The notes below the pieces were generated by a model. The model saw only the letters and a program-made list of their open reading frames with translations, was not told where the DNA came from and did no database searches. A stretch of 64,000 nucleotides of DNA from Liquidambar formosana (lineage: Eukaryota > Streptophyta > Magnoliopsida > Saxifragales > Altingiaceae), in contig CM077826.1 of assembly GCA_039720395.1 (NCBI GenBank), positions 14,875,962 through 14,939,961 of the forward strand, written 5' to 3'. A program made the translations under genes and the position numbers. Below, piece after piece: positions 12,901 to 30,999 of this stretch (its first letter is position 1; each line of letters starts with the position of its first letter).

Positions 12901-15900
12901 TTTATTTTATTTTTATTTTTATTTTTTTAACTTTAAAATTTTTTAATTTCATTTTCCTAAGCAACAGTGTTGTTGCTTGTTTGACCCGTAATTATTCTTT
13001 GCCACCAAGTGTCAGACAATTACAGAGAATGTCTTTAAGTGAATGTAAATAAGCTAATGGCTGCTAATACAAGGGTGTTTTTATAATCATCTTCGCAAAT
13101 AATAGGTTTCTGTTCTAAAATAGTTCTGTTGCCAATTTTGATTTGTTTGAATCTTTGATTTTATTTTATTTTTTTTCAAAATAGTTCTGTTTCCAATCTT
13201 TGATTTATTATCTTTGCAAATTATAGGCTTCTGTTCTTAAACAGTTCTGTTGCAATAACTGGTTGTAACATTGTATAATGGTCATGTTGACATTAAATGG
13301 TGTGCATCCTCTGTTAAGAATTTAGAAATAAACTAGTGTTGTATCCTTGGAAAAAATAGTAATAATATCCTCAAAATGGCTAGTTTTGTTGCAGAGAAGG
13401 TGTTCTTTGGAGGATTGGATGGAAAAACTACTATCTGACATCGCTTTATCAAGAAGTGCTCCAGTGGCAACCTTTCTTGAGCTAGAAGCTGCTGTGAGGT
13501 CTTGTAGGTGTCTCCTTGATGCTTTTCAGAATTGTCTTCATATTTTCTGTTTAAACTTTGAGTTAATATATGAAATTGGATGCAACCTGTTGTGATATTG
13601 AAATTTAAGATGTAATAATTTTTGGAAATTAAACTTTTCTTCTAATATGTTCTTTTGACGTTGTTATACTTTTCAGCATTTAATGATCTAAATCAGCAAA
13701 ATTCAGATGCAAATTCTTCTGCTGGTGGCGTGGCTCCATCATTTCAATTTCAACTTAGTTCAGATATTTCTGGGGTTCCTGGTAGTTCATCAGTTGCATC
13801 AGATTATGGTAATGATTCTGCTTATGAGATATCTGAGCTTGGAACACCAAGGCATGGAAGAGATTACTATTCTGAACATTCAATAGAGAATTTAATTCCT
13901 GATCAGGACTTCACCGATCCAATAGAAACTACTGTTAAGCATGACATGTCCAACAGAGACTTTATTCTGGAGAACCGAGAAAGGTTTACTAGGCATAAAA
14001 TGCATGCTGGAACAGAGAACAGTGATAAAGGCAGGGATAAAATCAGTGGACACACTTCTAAAGCTACATCTCATCACAGGGATGGAGTGGACCTTTTGTC
14101 TGAACTGGAGAATTCCAAGCTTGCGGGCCATGTTCGAAGACTGTCAACAGATAGTGTTGCAAGTTATTCAAGTTCCGTAAGAGCTAGTGAAATTTCAAAT
14201 TTGGTGATGGAAAACTCGCTTGGTGATGGGTCGCTTGATTTTCCTGAAGGTGCTGAAGCTCCAAGAACTACAGATGTTCTTATCAGCTCAGATTTACAGT
14301 TTTCGAGGGACTTACTGGTAGCTCTTCCATCAGATGAGCGACATAAATTTAACAGGGTTCTTATCACCATGCAGCGGAGACTAGCTACAGCCAAAACTGA
14401 CATGGAGGATCTTATAGCAAGATTGAATCAGGAGTTTGCTGTAAGAGACTACCTTTCAACAAAGGTATGTTCCAATACATCTTAACCAAGCTTTGTGTCC
14501 ATTTGTGAGCCTTTTTGTCTGTAGTACATTTATAGTAAGGATTCAATTCTTCTATTGTTTGAGGGTGTTCTTAATGTCAAAATGGATATTATACTTGCAT
14601 TATTTCCTTGGCACAAGAATTGTAGTTTTCAGAGTTCAGTTTTTATGTTATGGCGGCAAAAATGCAGCACATGGACTTTTGGGACATTTTGTTGGTCCAT
14701 TCCAAATAGTAAAATATCAAATATTGATGGAGATATCAAGGGTCAAAAAACATGGAGCTATGAATGCAGATATCAATTCATGATGTATATATATATATCA
14801 CTATTGGTTTGGAAAATGATGAAATTTACTGGCAGAATGTGGCAATTCTCAATGAAACTCTGGGACATCTCAATATATACACAATAATGCTTGGGCAAAT
14901 TAGCACTCGGTTTCTCCCTGAAATCGACCGATATATTCAGATGGGTTTGCAATTTGTAGTGTGTAGGGTGGAAAAAGTGTGTGCATCTGAGCTTATAGAG
15001 GAGATCAATCAATAGAGAATATAAAGAGTAGATAACAAAATAACCAAGTATGAAAAAAGGAAAACATGAAAGATCTCAAGGAAGTTTGTTATGGCAATGT
15101 GAATAAGGGTTTTCTAAGTTTGGATTACTGAATACTTGGAGAAGATAGCTTTCTTTACTCATGTTTTGAGAGAATCATTATAATTTATATCATAAGTTCA
15201 TAAGTATATTTTTTTTACTCTACAAAATTTTAAAAATACTTATATTGTCTCGACACACTCCATATAGTTCCAAACTTCCAATATCATAAGTTGACAATCG
15301 TACCTTGGGTGTAATCGATATATGAGGATTTTCTTTTGTAGGTCAAAGATTTGGAAGTAGAACTTGAAACTACTAAATCGAGTTGTAAAGAAAACATGCA
15401 GCAATCTGTTTTAGGCGAAAGGGAAAGATTCACTCAAATGCAGTGGGATATGGAGGAACTCCGGCAGAAGTGTTTGGAGATGGAATTGAAATTGAAGTCT
15501 GAACAGGTGACTTTTAAAAAAAATTTTTTTTTTCCTATTTGTCATGTCAACATTTTATTAGATCTCCTTTCTTTCAATTACCAAGGGCTTTAAGTGAATG
15601 ATGTGTGGGAACATTGCAGGATGAAAAGATGCATGTAGAGTCAACTAAAGCATCCATCATTCAGGAGAATGAAATGTTGCTGCGGGAGTTGGATTTCGCT
15701 AGAGAACAGCTTGAAAACTTGCAAAAACATAATGAAGAGTCGGAGTTGAAAACAAAAACAGATGTAAAGCTCCTTGTTAAAGAGGTCAAATCTCTTCGGA
15801 GTTCTCAATCAGAATTGAAGCAGGAGCTTAGCCGATTGATGAAAGAAAAATTAGAAGTAGAGGTAGTTTTTTACTGCATTTAAACATATCGATACTCTTT

Positions 15901-17972
15901 TCTTTTTCTTTTTGCTCTTTTTTTCCCCTTTTTTTATGCTTCTCTGAAATTTAGTGTTGCTAAATGGGACCGTTTCTTTTTAAATTTACTGGATCAATTA
16001 AGGAGTTTGAAGCACTGAGGATGATTAAAGTATAGCATCCTTTTTTTTAATCCAGTTTACGCCATGGATTCCTTGTTCGATCGTCATTTTTCATTATCTC
16101 CTTCTTGAACTCAGAGTTCTCTAATTGTTTCATTAAAACCTTATTGAATATCTGTTTGGGTTAATGGACAAATAGAGAGAAGGAGAAGAGAGAAGATGGC
16201 AGATGAATAAGGAGGAGAATGAGAGAGCAATACTAGGGCCATCTCCTCTAGTTTACAATACAAGCTGGGTAAAGAAAATGTTACCCTTATTACGATAATA
16301 TTCACATGCGAACAACATCTAGAAAAAAACTCTTCTTTTTCTCTTGCATTTTTATGCAACTTTTGTTTTTCAATTCCCTTTGGCTGGATATATTTGTTTC
16401 TCTAGGAATGTATATTTATGGATTTTTTAAACCGTTTTCCCCTTGCATAATGATGTAAATTTTTAGTTTTTCTTCTCCCTTTGGCTGGATATATTTGTCT
16501 TCTTTATTAATGCTCGCTTGTTTTCTTTGAGTTTTTTGTTTCTTGGGCAAACTATGTCGTACTTTAACTTGATATATTTTTCTGTTGTTGCTTGTGTGTG
16601 TCTTAGAGGGTTCTTCAAAAGGAAAAGCAAAGAAGGGAATTCGCAAATACTGCTAATGCAAAGTTGCTGCATGAATGTGAAATTCTTCAGAATCGGCTTC
16701 AAGAATGCAGTGTTAATTTCCTCGTTGAAGAGGAAGATAAATTAATTATGGATACTTCATCACCATCTGATGCTATAGATCTATTAACAACATCTGATAA
16801 TCGAATTGGTCTCCTTCTTGCAGAGGTATTTTTCACACCTTAAGTCATTTAAGTCTTTTATTAATGATAGTTTGTCCTTGGTGATTAGAGTAATTCATTT
16901 GATGTGATTAGAGTAATTTCTTGAGTTGTAAAAGGGACTGGAATCAGTTAAATGGTTGAACCACCTAGCCAACAAATTGAGCTGCGATCCCATTATTGGA
17001 TTAGTAAATAAAAAAAAGGAAAAATAATGAATTAGTATGAGAAAATCTAAAACTGAAATTTAGTGCAATGTAAAGTTTGAAGTTAGCGAAGAGGATGACT
17101 GGATACTATCCAAAATGAAAAGCAGTATTTTGCATATTTTCTGTGAACTGGTTTCTCTTTGTCCTAAAACTATGTGCCTAAAAAGCTGGAAAACTTCACA
17201 GTTGATCTTTTAACGGGTCAAAATGTCTAGCCAGTTTTTATAATTTGCTCATACCTATAGAAGCATCGCTTTATAGTTTATATTACAGAAACTATCAATC
17301 GCCAACTTTGCTTCATCTCTTTCTAAATATTTCTAAAGTTCTTATTTCTCTCTAAAAGAGGCCCATTTCTGAACACAATAGCTTTGATTTTAGGAACAGT
17401 TACCTTATCATCAATCCAAACTGATAGCATAACCGTAGGCGTACCACAACTATCTCTAATAATTGAACTGGAGGCACATTTTCCAATCTTAACCAAACCA
17501 TCAAGGTTTATCTTGATCCACTAGTCAACTTATCCTTTGTTGGCCGGATTTTTGGCTTTCTCAAGCATCCCCTACAATTATGCTCAGGATAAAGATTATC
17601 AGTTTTATGATTATTGTTCTTTATTTATTAATCTTTTTCATGTAAAAACTTGTGATCTCGCATCTCTCAACCTCGGCTTGTAAACTTATGGTTCATAAAA
17701 TTGAACAGGCCCAGCTCCTAGCACAAGATGTGGAAAATGCTGTTGCAGCTGCAGGCACACCTCACAATAAGAATGGTGGTGGTACGAGGATGACAGATGA
17801 TGATTTGAGGAAGATGCTAACAGACACTTTCATCGACAATGCCAGATTGAGGAAACAGGTCAACTCTGTTATCCGGTGTGCGCTAAATACGATTGTCAAG
17901 TCCGACAAAGATGAGGAGGAAGAGGAAACCCCTTTAAGAAAAACTGTTCTAAGCAAGTTTTTGGAAAGGTGA
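5572..17972 (+). CDS. EREX: PX-domain endosomal Rab effector, EREX type
   Basis: Exons: 5572-5817, 7444-7554, 10265-10363, 10559-10645, 13395-13503, 13677-14464, 15342-15506, 15620-15862, 16607-16825, 17709-17972. All introns are GT-AG and the frame joins cleanly to 776 codons plus stop. The N-terminus [12 protein letters not shown] leads to a conserved [20 protein letters not shown] block. A PX domain spans about residues 95-220, with the basic phosphoinositide-binding run [10 protein letters not shown] and the APPKR loop. A Ser-rich linker (about 220-400) and a long coiled coil (about 430-690) follow. The family is known to bind PI3P on endosomes and to act with RAB5-class GTPases in vacuolar protein sorting. 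RRCSLEDW and [15 protein letters not shown] favour EREX over its EREL paralogues, from remembered similarity. The exon-1 start is the first ATG of the conserved N-terminus. Confidence 0.92.
5687..5718 (+). repeat. coding GAT/CGT triplet repeat in EREX exon 1
   Basis: GAT units followed by CGT units encode an Asp-rich run next to Arg residues at about residues 39-49 of the EREX protein. Changes in repeat number would stay in frame. Confidence 0.8.
9003..9043. repeat. (GT)n(GA)n microsatellite in EREX intron 2
   Basis: A short GT run passes into about 12 GA units inside the 2.7-kb intron 2. The same intron has a poly(A) run near 8774 and a (TA)n tract near 9896-9928. Otherwise I see no feature in this intron. 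Confidence 0.85.
11510..11640 (+). mobile_element. LTR-like remnant A
   Basis: TGTTGAGAAGGCCCACATCC, then CCTGTTTGGGCTCTCCACCT and AATAGCTTAGAATTTC, resembles two further stretches in this window (55128-55216 on + and 59518-59625 on -). The shared order is an AACATCCCACAT-like start, GGGCYCTCCAYYTA, then AGCTTAGGCTTT. This resembles the start of plant retrotransposon LTRs. No coding region or second LTR is present, so it is probably a solo or truncated LTR. Confidence 0.5.
12098..12322 (+). mobile_element. tRNA-derived SINE in EREX intron 4
   Basis: The head reads GGGTAGCCCAGTTGGTAAGG (pol III box A) and, 40-odd bases on, CACAGGTTTGATTCCCC (box B). The body ends in an A-rich tail (aaaaataaaaaaataaaaaa). 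Flanks GTTCTACGT (12089-12097) and GTTCTATGT (12323-12331) form a 9-bp target duplication with one mismatch. It is not a functional tRNA: the acceptor stem does not close and the sequence continues well past the tRNA-like head. Confidence 0.75.
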
Positions 17973-18030
17973 CATGTGAATATTAATGTAAATTTAGATA
18001 TGTTACACTCAAAATATGATGACGACCCTT

Positions 18031-18040
18031 ACCTTTATCA

Positions 18041-18074
<34 letters not shown>
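18031..18074 (+). mobile_element. 44-bp poly(A) micro-insertion with 15-bp TSD
   Basis: ATGATGACGACCCTT occurs at 18016-18030 and again at 18075-18089. Between the copies lies ACCTTTATCAAAAAAAAA followed by a (TA)n run. The start matches the 3' end of the LINE at 40350-46671 (TTACCTTATCAAAAAAAAA). It fits a LINE reverse-transcription event that copied only the 3' end and tail. It lies in the probable 3' UTR of EREX, about 60 bp past the stop codon. Confidence 0.75.
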
Positions 18075-18080
<6 letters not shown>

Positions 18081-18345
18081 ACGACCCTTCCATCATCTTA
18101 ATGCATGCAGAAGCAGTTGTCAACATAATTTAGTGGTTCTATACGTAAAGGACAACTGCCTTCGCAGCCTTGTTCTTGTATTGTATATTATTTTTCTTAA
18201 AAATTAAATTTAAAAATTATATGGAGAACCGAATACAAAGCTATTCATCATTTGCATACAATTTTTGTTCAAAACCATCTCATGACAACCCACGATTTCT
18301 CTTTAATTAACTCACGATTTCTCTCATTTTAATTAAAGCACTGTC

Positions 18346-18555
18346 AGCTCCAAGGGGTTAGCCTAGTGGCAAGTCGAGCTTTGATAAACACTTCAAGAAG
18401 CATAGGTTGAGTATTTAAAATTCCACGAAAGCATTGATCCTCTTTGGGACTACTCTCAGTGCCACCAGGTGTGTGTGGGACAGGGGAATTGCACTGCCCA
18501 AGAGATTAGTTAAGGTCAAAGCCTCAGATACCTTTGTTGACCCAAAAAAAAAAAA
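18346..18555 (+). mobile_element. SINE-like retroposon
   Basis: GGTTAGCCTAGTGGCAAG resembles a pol III box A. A possible box B (taggttgagtatttaaaattcc) lies about 40 bp on. The sequence ends TTTGTTGACCCAAAAAAAA. The layout and A-tail fit an old SINE. No convincing target duplication is visible. Confidence 0.5.
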
Positions 18556-18771
18556 AATTTAAATACTGGAAAAAAAAAAAGAATAAATAAATACTATAAA
18601 GTTGTGATTTCTCTTGGCTATTGGAAGATTAGTTTAGGAAGCAAGTGAGCTACTTCATTAAAGTTTATTTTATTGCTTGATGTCAATCAGTTGTTTGATA
18701 ATTTTGGGCAGTATTGATGCAAAGTTAGCTTAGCTTTGGATAGGTCAGTGTATTCAATGCATGATTCCCTG

Positions 18772-18833
18772 TGACATTCCCCCCCCCCCCAAAAAAAAAA
18801 AAAAAACAACAACAAAAAACTTGCCCATTAGCA
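18772..18833 (+). mobile_element. 62-bp C-run/A-run insertion with 17-bp TSD
   Basis: CAATGCATGATTCCCTG (18755-18771) and CAATGGATGATTCCCTG (18834-18850) flank an insert holding 12 C, 16 A and a short AACAACAAAAAAC tail. The duplicated flank argues for an inserted piece of DNA rather than simple slippage. The C-run next to an A-run recurs at 46712-46756. Confidence 0.55.
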
Positions 18834-19356
18834 CAATGGATGATTCCCTGATTAGTCTACAGCTTAGCAGCTCTAGTTGTTCTATTGCAATCTAATTTCC
18901 TTGACCATCTGAATTATAGGTTTTCTTTCGTTGCACCTCCAAAAATGGAAACGTCCTGTCATCTCAAAATGAGAGACTTTAGCTATCCCAAAGTGCGATA
19001 CCCATAGAGCAAAAATCGTGAGAAGCGCGGGGTATAGATTGCACAGTGGATATTGGCATTTAGTACATCATTTTGGGCAGTGCTTTTTGACCTGTGGGAT
19101 GGACGCTGGGCAGGATTATCAAAATCAAAATTTGTTTATGCAGTTCAGCCGTCTGCCTTGGTCATGTCCATCTTTGAAAACATTCAAAGGGACTTTTCCA
19201 TTATATAATGGCTGCAAAAATAACATTTTCTTGTTTGTGTGTATTTGTCACAAATGGTCCCAATCGATGTATGATGAACATTTTCACATATCTTGTTAAC
19301 AGGGGGTATTTTTGCAATTGTGAGAGAATATGCAGGGAGTGTGAATAGCGCTGGCC

Positions 19357-19390
<34 letters not shown>

Positions 19391-19480
19391 GATATCGGTC
19401 AAGTAAAGACGTGCTATATAAACTATATCAATACCATGCATTAGGGTTTATACCCAATGCCAACTTATATTAGCCTGTCC

Positions 19481-19482
<2 letters not shown>

Positions 19483-19519
<37 letters not shown>
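19483..19519. repeat. (TA)n microsatellite
   Basis: About 18 TA units in intergenic DNA. A related (TA)n(GA)n tract lies at about 19358-19391. Confidence 0.9.
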
Positions 19520-19521
<2 letters not shown>

Positions 19522-20074
19522 GTGAAAAGTCTCTCAAAGACTCTTCATTGTTCAATCCCAAGACAAACATTACAATCTTCTGTGCATGCCCTCGAAAACA
19601 CCACCGCATGCAAGAAAAGGAGTAATGCAACCAGACATGCCTTGTTTAATGACAAGAAACTAACTAATTTATTTATTCATTTATTTTCTTTTGGTTAGAC
19701 ACAAGGAACTGATTTCAACTCTCACCAGCTTTGTTCCATGCTTGAAATTTATTATTATTTTTTGTTTTTATTTTTTCAAACAAAAATACATACAAGAAAA
19801 AGTGTAACCGCTGGCTTCAAATATTACATGAAACTAATCTCTTTGACTTCTTCATTTGTGTGTTTTCATAGCAGAAAGAAAATCATAAAGAAAATGTCAC
19901 TATACTGGGGAGAAAATAAAAAACATTAAACGCATTGACCCTTCAAAAAATAAAAGATCCCTGGCAAAACAGTGAGTTGCATTGACCTGATTCTGGAATC
20001 CTTCGGCGCCCATCCATTCTGCTATGCAGTGATCAAGGTCGCAGCCAGTAATGATTCTGAATTATATTCATATT

Positions 20075-27523
<7,449 letters not shown>

Positions 27524-27541
27524 CTTGTTCGATCAACGAAT

Positions 27542-27580
27542 GAGCAAGGGTTAGGGTTAGGATTAGGGTTAGGGTTTTTG
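27542..27580 (-). promoter_or_regulatory. telo-box cluster in SRP54 5' leader
   Basis: On the gene strand AAAAACCCTAACCCTAATCC and further CCCTAACCC repeats end about 25 bp before the start codon. More ACCCTAACCCTAG lies near 27633-27650. AAACCCTAA telo-boxes are a known promoter/leader motif of plant genes for translation and ribosome function, which suits SRP54. It could also be a relic of telomere sequence insertion, but its place next to the start codon favours regulation. Confidence 0.6.
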
Positions 27581-28530
27581 GTGTTGAGATTGAGAATCGA
27601 AAGCTTGTGTCGGAGAAGATCGATGCGAATTTAGGGCTAGGGTTAGGGGATGTGTTGGTGAGGATTCTGAGCGGAGAGATTGATCAAGGGCTCACCGGCG
27701 GGGAAGTGGTAAGTGGGCTTGTAAAAATTACCATACCGCATGCTCCGTATGAATATGAGGTAACTACAAGTACCAATATGCCTTTACTTTGGGCTGGGTT
27801 GGGTTGGGTGATTGGGTTGGCATCCGAGATCCACAAATTGGTTTGGGGTATATTGCCCATGAGCTTGATCCACACTTTGGCGATTAGAGTGTTGTGACCT
27901 AAGAAGCATTGACACCTGCATACACTATTAATAAAACATATGTTATATATATATATATATATAACTAGATAATATTATGTAGCATGACATCTATTACTCA
28001 AAATACATCTTTTATATTATTTTTTAAAATTCTAACAGAGTTATTCATTGGTAGGAGTATGGGATAGAAATAAAAATAAAAGATAAAAGACAGATGGGAA
28101 GATAGAAGTGTTGTGTTGGAGATGTGTCGGATGATTATCGTGTTCAACACGGTTACGACACCTCTAAGGAAGGGTCTATACTTCTTAGGTGGTGACAATA
28201 CAAATTAATTTTTCTATTTTTCCCAATGAAAGCATTGAAGTCTAAGATGTAAATTATTGGTTCTTAAGATTTACAATTTTTTTTTTTTTTTGTGATTCGG
28301 ATATCTTAGGTCTTACTCTTGTTGAGATTTCAACCTAAATTAATATCCTAACAGTATTTGTGAGATGCCTCGTACCCACAAAGGCAAAGGCAAGGATAAT
28401 TGTAAAAAATCAAAATGATGACCTTTAATGAACAAACCTAAGACTTGACCTCTCGACTAACTCTGTAGGGATCTTAAAATTTACATCTTAGAAAACAAAA
28501 GATCTTAAGTTTGACTTTCCACTTTCTTTC
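27581..28530. other. SRP54 upstream region, no gene seen
   Basis: This is the probable SRP54 promoter and upstream intergenic DNA. It contains a (TA)n tract near 27942-27963 and a T-run near 28269. I see no coding region: open frames here have no recognisable protein content. Confidence 0.5.
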
Positions 28531-29015
28531 TTGGCTCTGTTTGTTAGGTGGGAATAGAGAATGGAATGGAATCCTTATTCCATTAATAAAAAAAAAAAGT
28601 GAGATGTTTGATAGGCCTAAGGAATAGAATACTTCTTCTCTCAAACTATCTATTCCCTCATATGATGAAATGAACATTCCTTTCTCAGTACAAAAGAATA
28701 CTCATTCCTTCCCTCAAAGAACGATAGTAATGATCATGGGATCCACTAATCTCTTTTCTTTTTCCTTTTTTCTCCTTTTTCCTATCTTCTCTCTCCTCTC
28801 TTAAATGCCACACTCCATTAGGACCGACAATATTTTTTTTTTTTCTTTCAAATCTTATAACATGTTTCCATTCATTCCCTCAATTGCACCAAACATAGGA
28901 CATAGAATGGCCATCGAGAATAACTATTTCTTTTATTCTCTTTTCTATTCCATTCCCATAACCATTCCATTTCATTTTTATTCCATTCAAGCATACCAAA
29001 CGCAACCCTATAGTA
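28530..29015. mobile_element. probable MITE with GTTTGGT-type ends
   Basis: The left end GGCTCTGTTTGTTAGGTGGG pairs imperfectly with the complement of the right end (GGGTTGCGTTTGGTATGC). The interior is rich in GGAATGGAAT / ATTCCATTCC inverted text that would fold into a hairpin. Such ends are common in plant PIF/Harbinger or hAT MITEs. The ends are approximate and no target duplication is clear. Confidence 0.55.
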
Positions 29016-29084
29016 TTAATAGATGTAGAGTTGGTAATAAGCTATGGAACACATGTCCTCTCATAACCGTCACGCATAGTAAAT

Positions 29085-30818
29085 AGGGTAAAATACATTT
29101 ACATCCCCACTATTTACTGACTATTACACTGACCCCCTGCACTTTCTGAAATTACGCAAGCCTCCCTTGTTTTTCACAATCCCAACTATACCAAGAGAAG
29201 AAGAAGCTTTAAGAAAAAATTAAAACACAATAAGAAAAAGAAAAAAAAAAAAAAAAAAGAAAAAAAAAAACATAGCAAGAAGAAGAAGAAGAAGAAGAAG
29301 AGAAGAAGCAGTAGCAGCAATAGGAAGGGCTGGAGAAGCTTTCGTCGTCGATCTCCACCGGAGATACACAACCACCGTAGATTTGCGTTGGAGATTAATA
29401 AAAAAATATAAATAAATAAAAAAACACGAAGAAGAAGAGAAGAAGCAGCAGCAGCGCTCCTGCCATACCCCTGTTTTTCCAGCAAAAAAACCCCAAGAGG
29501 AGCAAATTGAACAAAGCAAAAAAAAAAAAAAAAAGCAGGAAGAAGAAGAAGAGAAGAAGCAATAGCAGCAAAAGGGGCCGGAGAAGCTTTCACCGTCGAT
29601 CTCCACTGGAGATGCACAACCACCGTAGATCTGCGTCGGAGATTGAACAAAGCAAAATCAAAAAAAAAAAAAAAAAAATATCACGACGGCGATAGCTGCT
29701 GTTCGTTGGGCTTACAAGTGCACTGTGCTTTGTAGAGAGCTACGAAGAGGAGCTTGCTGGTGGTGGGGGTTTGCTGTGGCGGTGACAGGTCGCCGATGGT
29801 GAGTGGGGTTTGCTGCGATGGGAGTCACTGTGTGAGGGTTTGGAGCAAAAAAAAGAAAAAAGAAAAGGAAAACAGAGAGGAGAGAGAGAGAGAGTAAAGA
29901 AGAAGAAAGAGATGGGCAGTTGGGGCACAGCCACCATAAATATGCGTCGGAGATTGAACAAAGCAAAAAATAAAAAAAAATAACACGAAGAAAAAGAAGA
30001 AAAGAAGCAGCAGCAGCAAGAGGAGAAGCCGGAGATTTCAAGGGCTCCTGTTCCACCAAGGCTATTTAGCAAACCCATTAATAAACCCATCAAAAACTGA
30101 TCTGAGTTCAAGAAATTGCCGAAGAAGATGATCGCCAACGGTACCGTTATCTCAGATCTGACTAGATCTAACACCCCAACGCCACCGTTCCACGATCGCA
30201 CCATGTCTTCCTTTGTTACAACTCCAACATGCAAACTCGCCAGACCATACAACTCCACAATCGCCATGTTTTGTACTACAGAAACTTTCAGGGGAGTGGA
30301 TGAGTTTGATTGATTTTGTGTTTTTCTTTTTGGGTCTAGATTTTGATGTGTTTAGGTTCGGTATGTTGAGAGTTAAAGTGGTGGACTAGTATGGGTATTG
30401 AAGGGGTGGACAATTGTATAGGTGATGGCGGTGTTTGATTGGATGGACGAGTTTTTCCTAGCGAGGGAGGTGCTTGGCGACGAATGACCAACGAGCTTCT
30501 TCATCTATGTTTGTTAACTCGTATTTTTTTTTTCTTTTTTTTTTAAATCTTCTTCATCTGTGTTTGAAAAAATGGTACTGAAAGGTGGAGAGGGTGTGAC
30601 CAAACATAGCGTTTGGCTTTAAGAAGGTTAAAATGGGTATTTTTGACCCATTTTTGGCTGATGTCAGCAATAAACGTTAAAGGCTCTAACGGCGGTTTGA
30701 CAGATGGGGGAAATGTATGTTATTTTCTAAAGTAAAGGAGTGAAGTGTAATTTCAGAAAGTATAAGGAGTGTCGATGTAATAATCAGTAAATAGAGAGGG
30801 TGTAAATGTAATTTACCC
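29085..30818. mobile_element. 1.73-kb long-TIR element with 7-bp TSD
   Basis: AGTAAAT is duplicated at 29078-29084 and 30819-30825. The left end AGGGTAAAATACATTTACAT pairs with the complement of the right end (AGGGTAAATTACATTTACAC). Similarity continues for about 80 bp through CTATTTACTGA and CTTTCTGAAATTAC. The interior has a segment repeated about three times (GGAGAAGC, GATCTCCAC, GGAGATTGAACAAAGCA near 29330, 29580 and 29940) and A/G-rich low-complexity DNA. No transposase is encoded; open frames give only Leu/Phe/Ser runs. It is non-autonomous and I cannot assign a superfamily. Confidence 0.75.
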
Positions 30819-30999
30819 TAGTAAATATTACGTTTATCAAAACTTATGCCCCAATAACAAAATGCTCTTATTTCAACTTCTCACTTTTTTTTTTTGAAAA
30901 AAAAAAAAATAATTTTCAAAAATTTAAATTTCCCGATAAGATAATGAATTAGCGAAGACCCATCAACCATCAAGCCAGGTTCCGCACCATTTACCGGAT

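Larger units (their letters stand above)
17973..20074. other. convergent intergenic region between EREX and SRP54
   Basis: No gene is seen. The region contains the 3' UTRs of both genes, two micro-insertions (18031-18074 and 18772-18833), a SINE-like element (18346-18555), and (TA)n/(GA)n tracts at about 19358-19391 and 19483-19519. Open frames here are short and repeat-driven. Confidence 0.7.

Noticed and set aside
29186..30267. Overlapping Leu/Phe/Ser-rich frames on the - strand
   Set aside because: They derive from A/G-rich repeats within the long-TIR element at 29085-30818 and have no recognisable protein.
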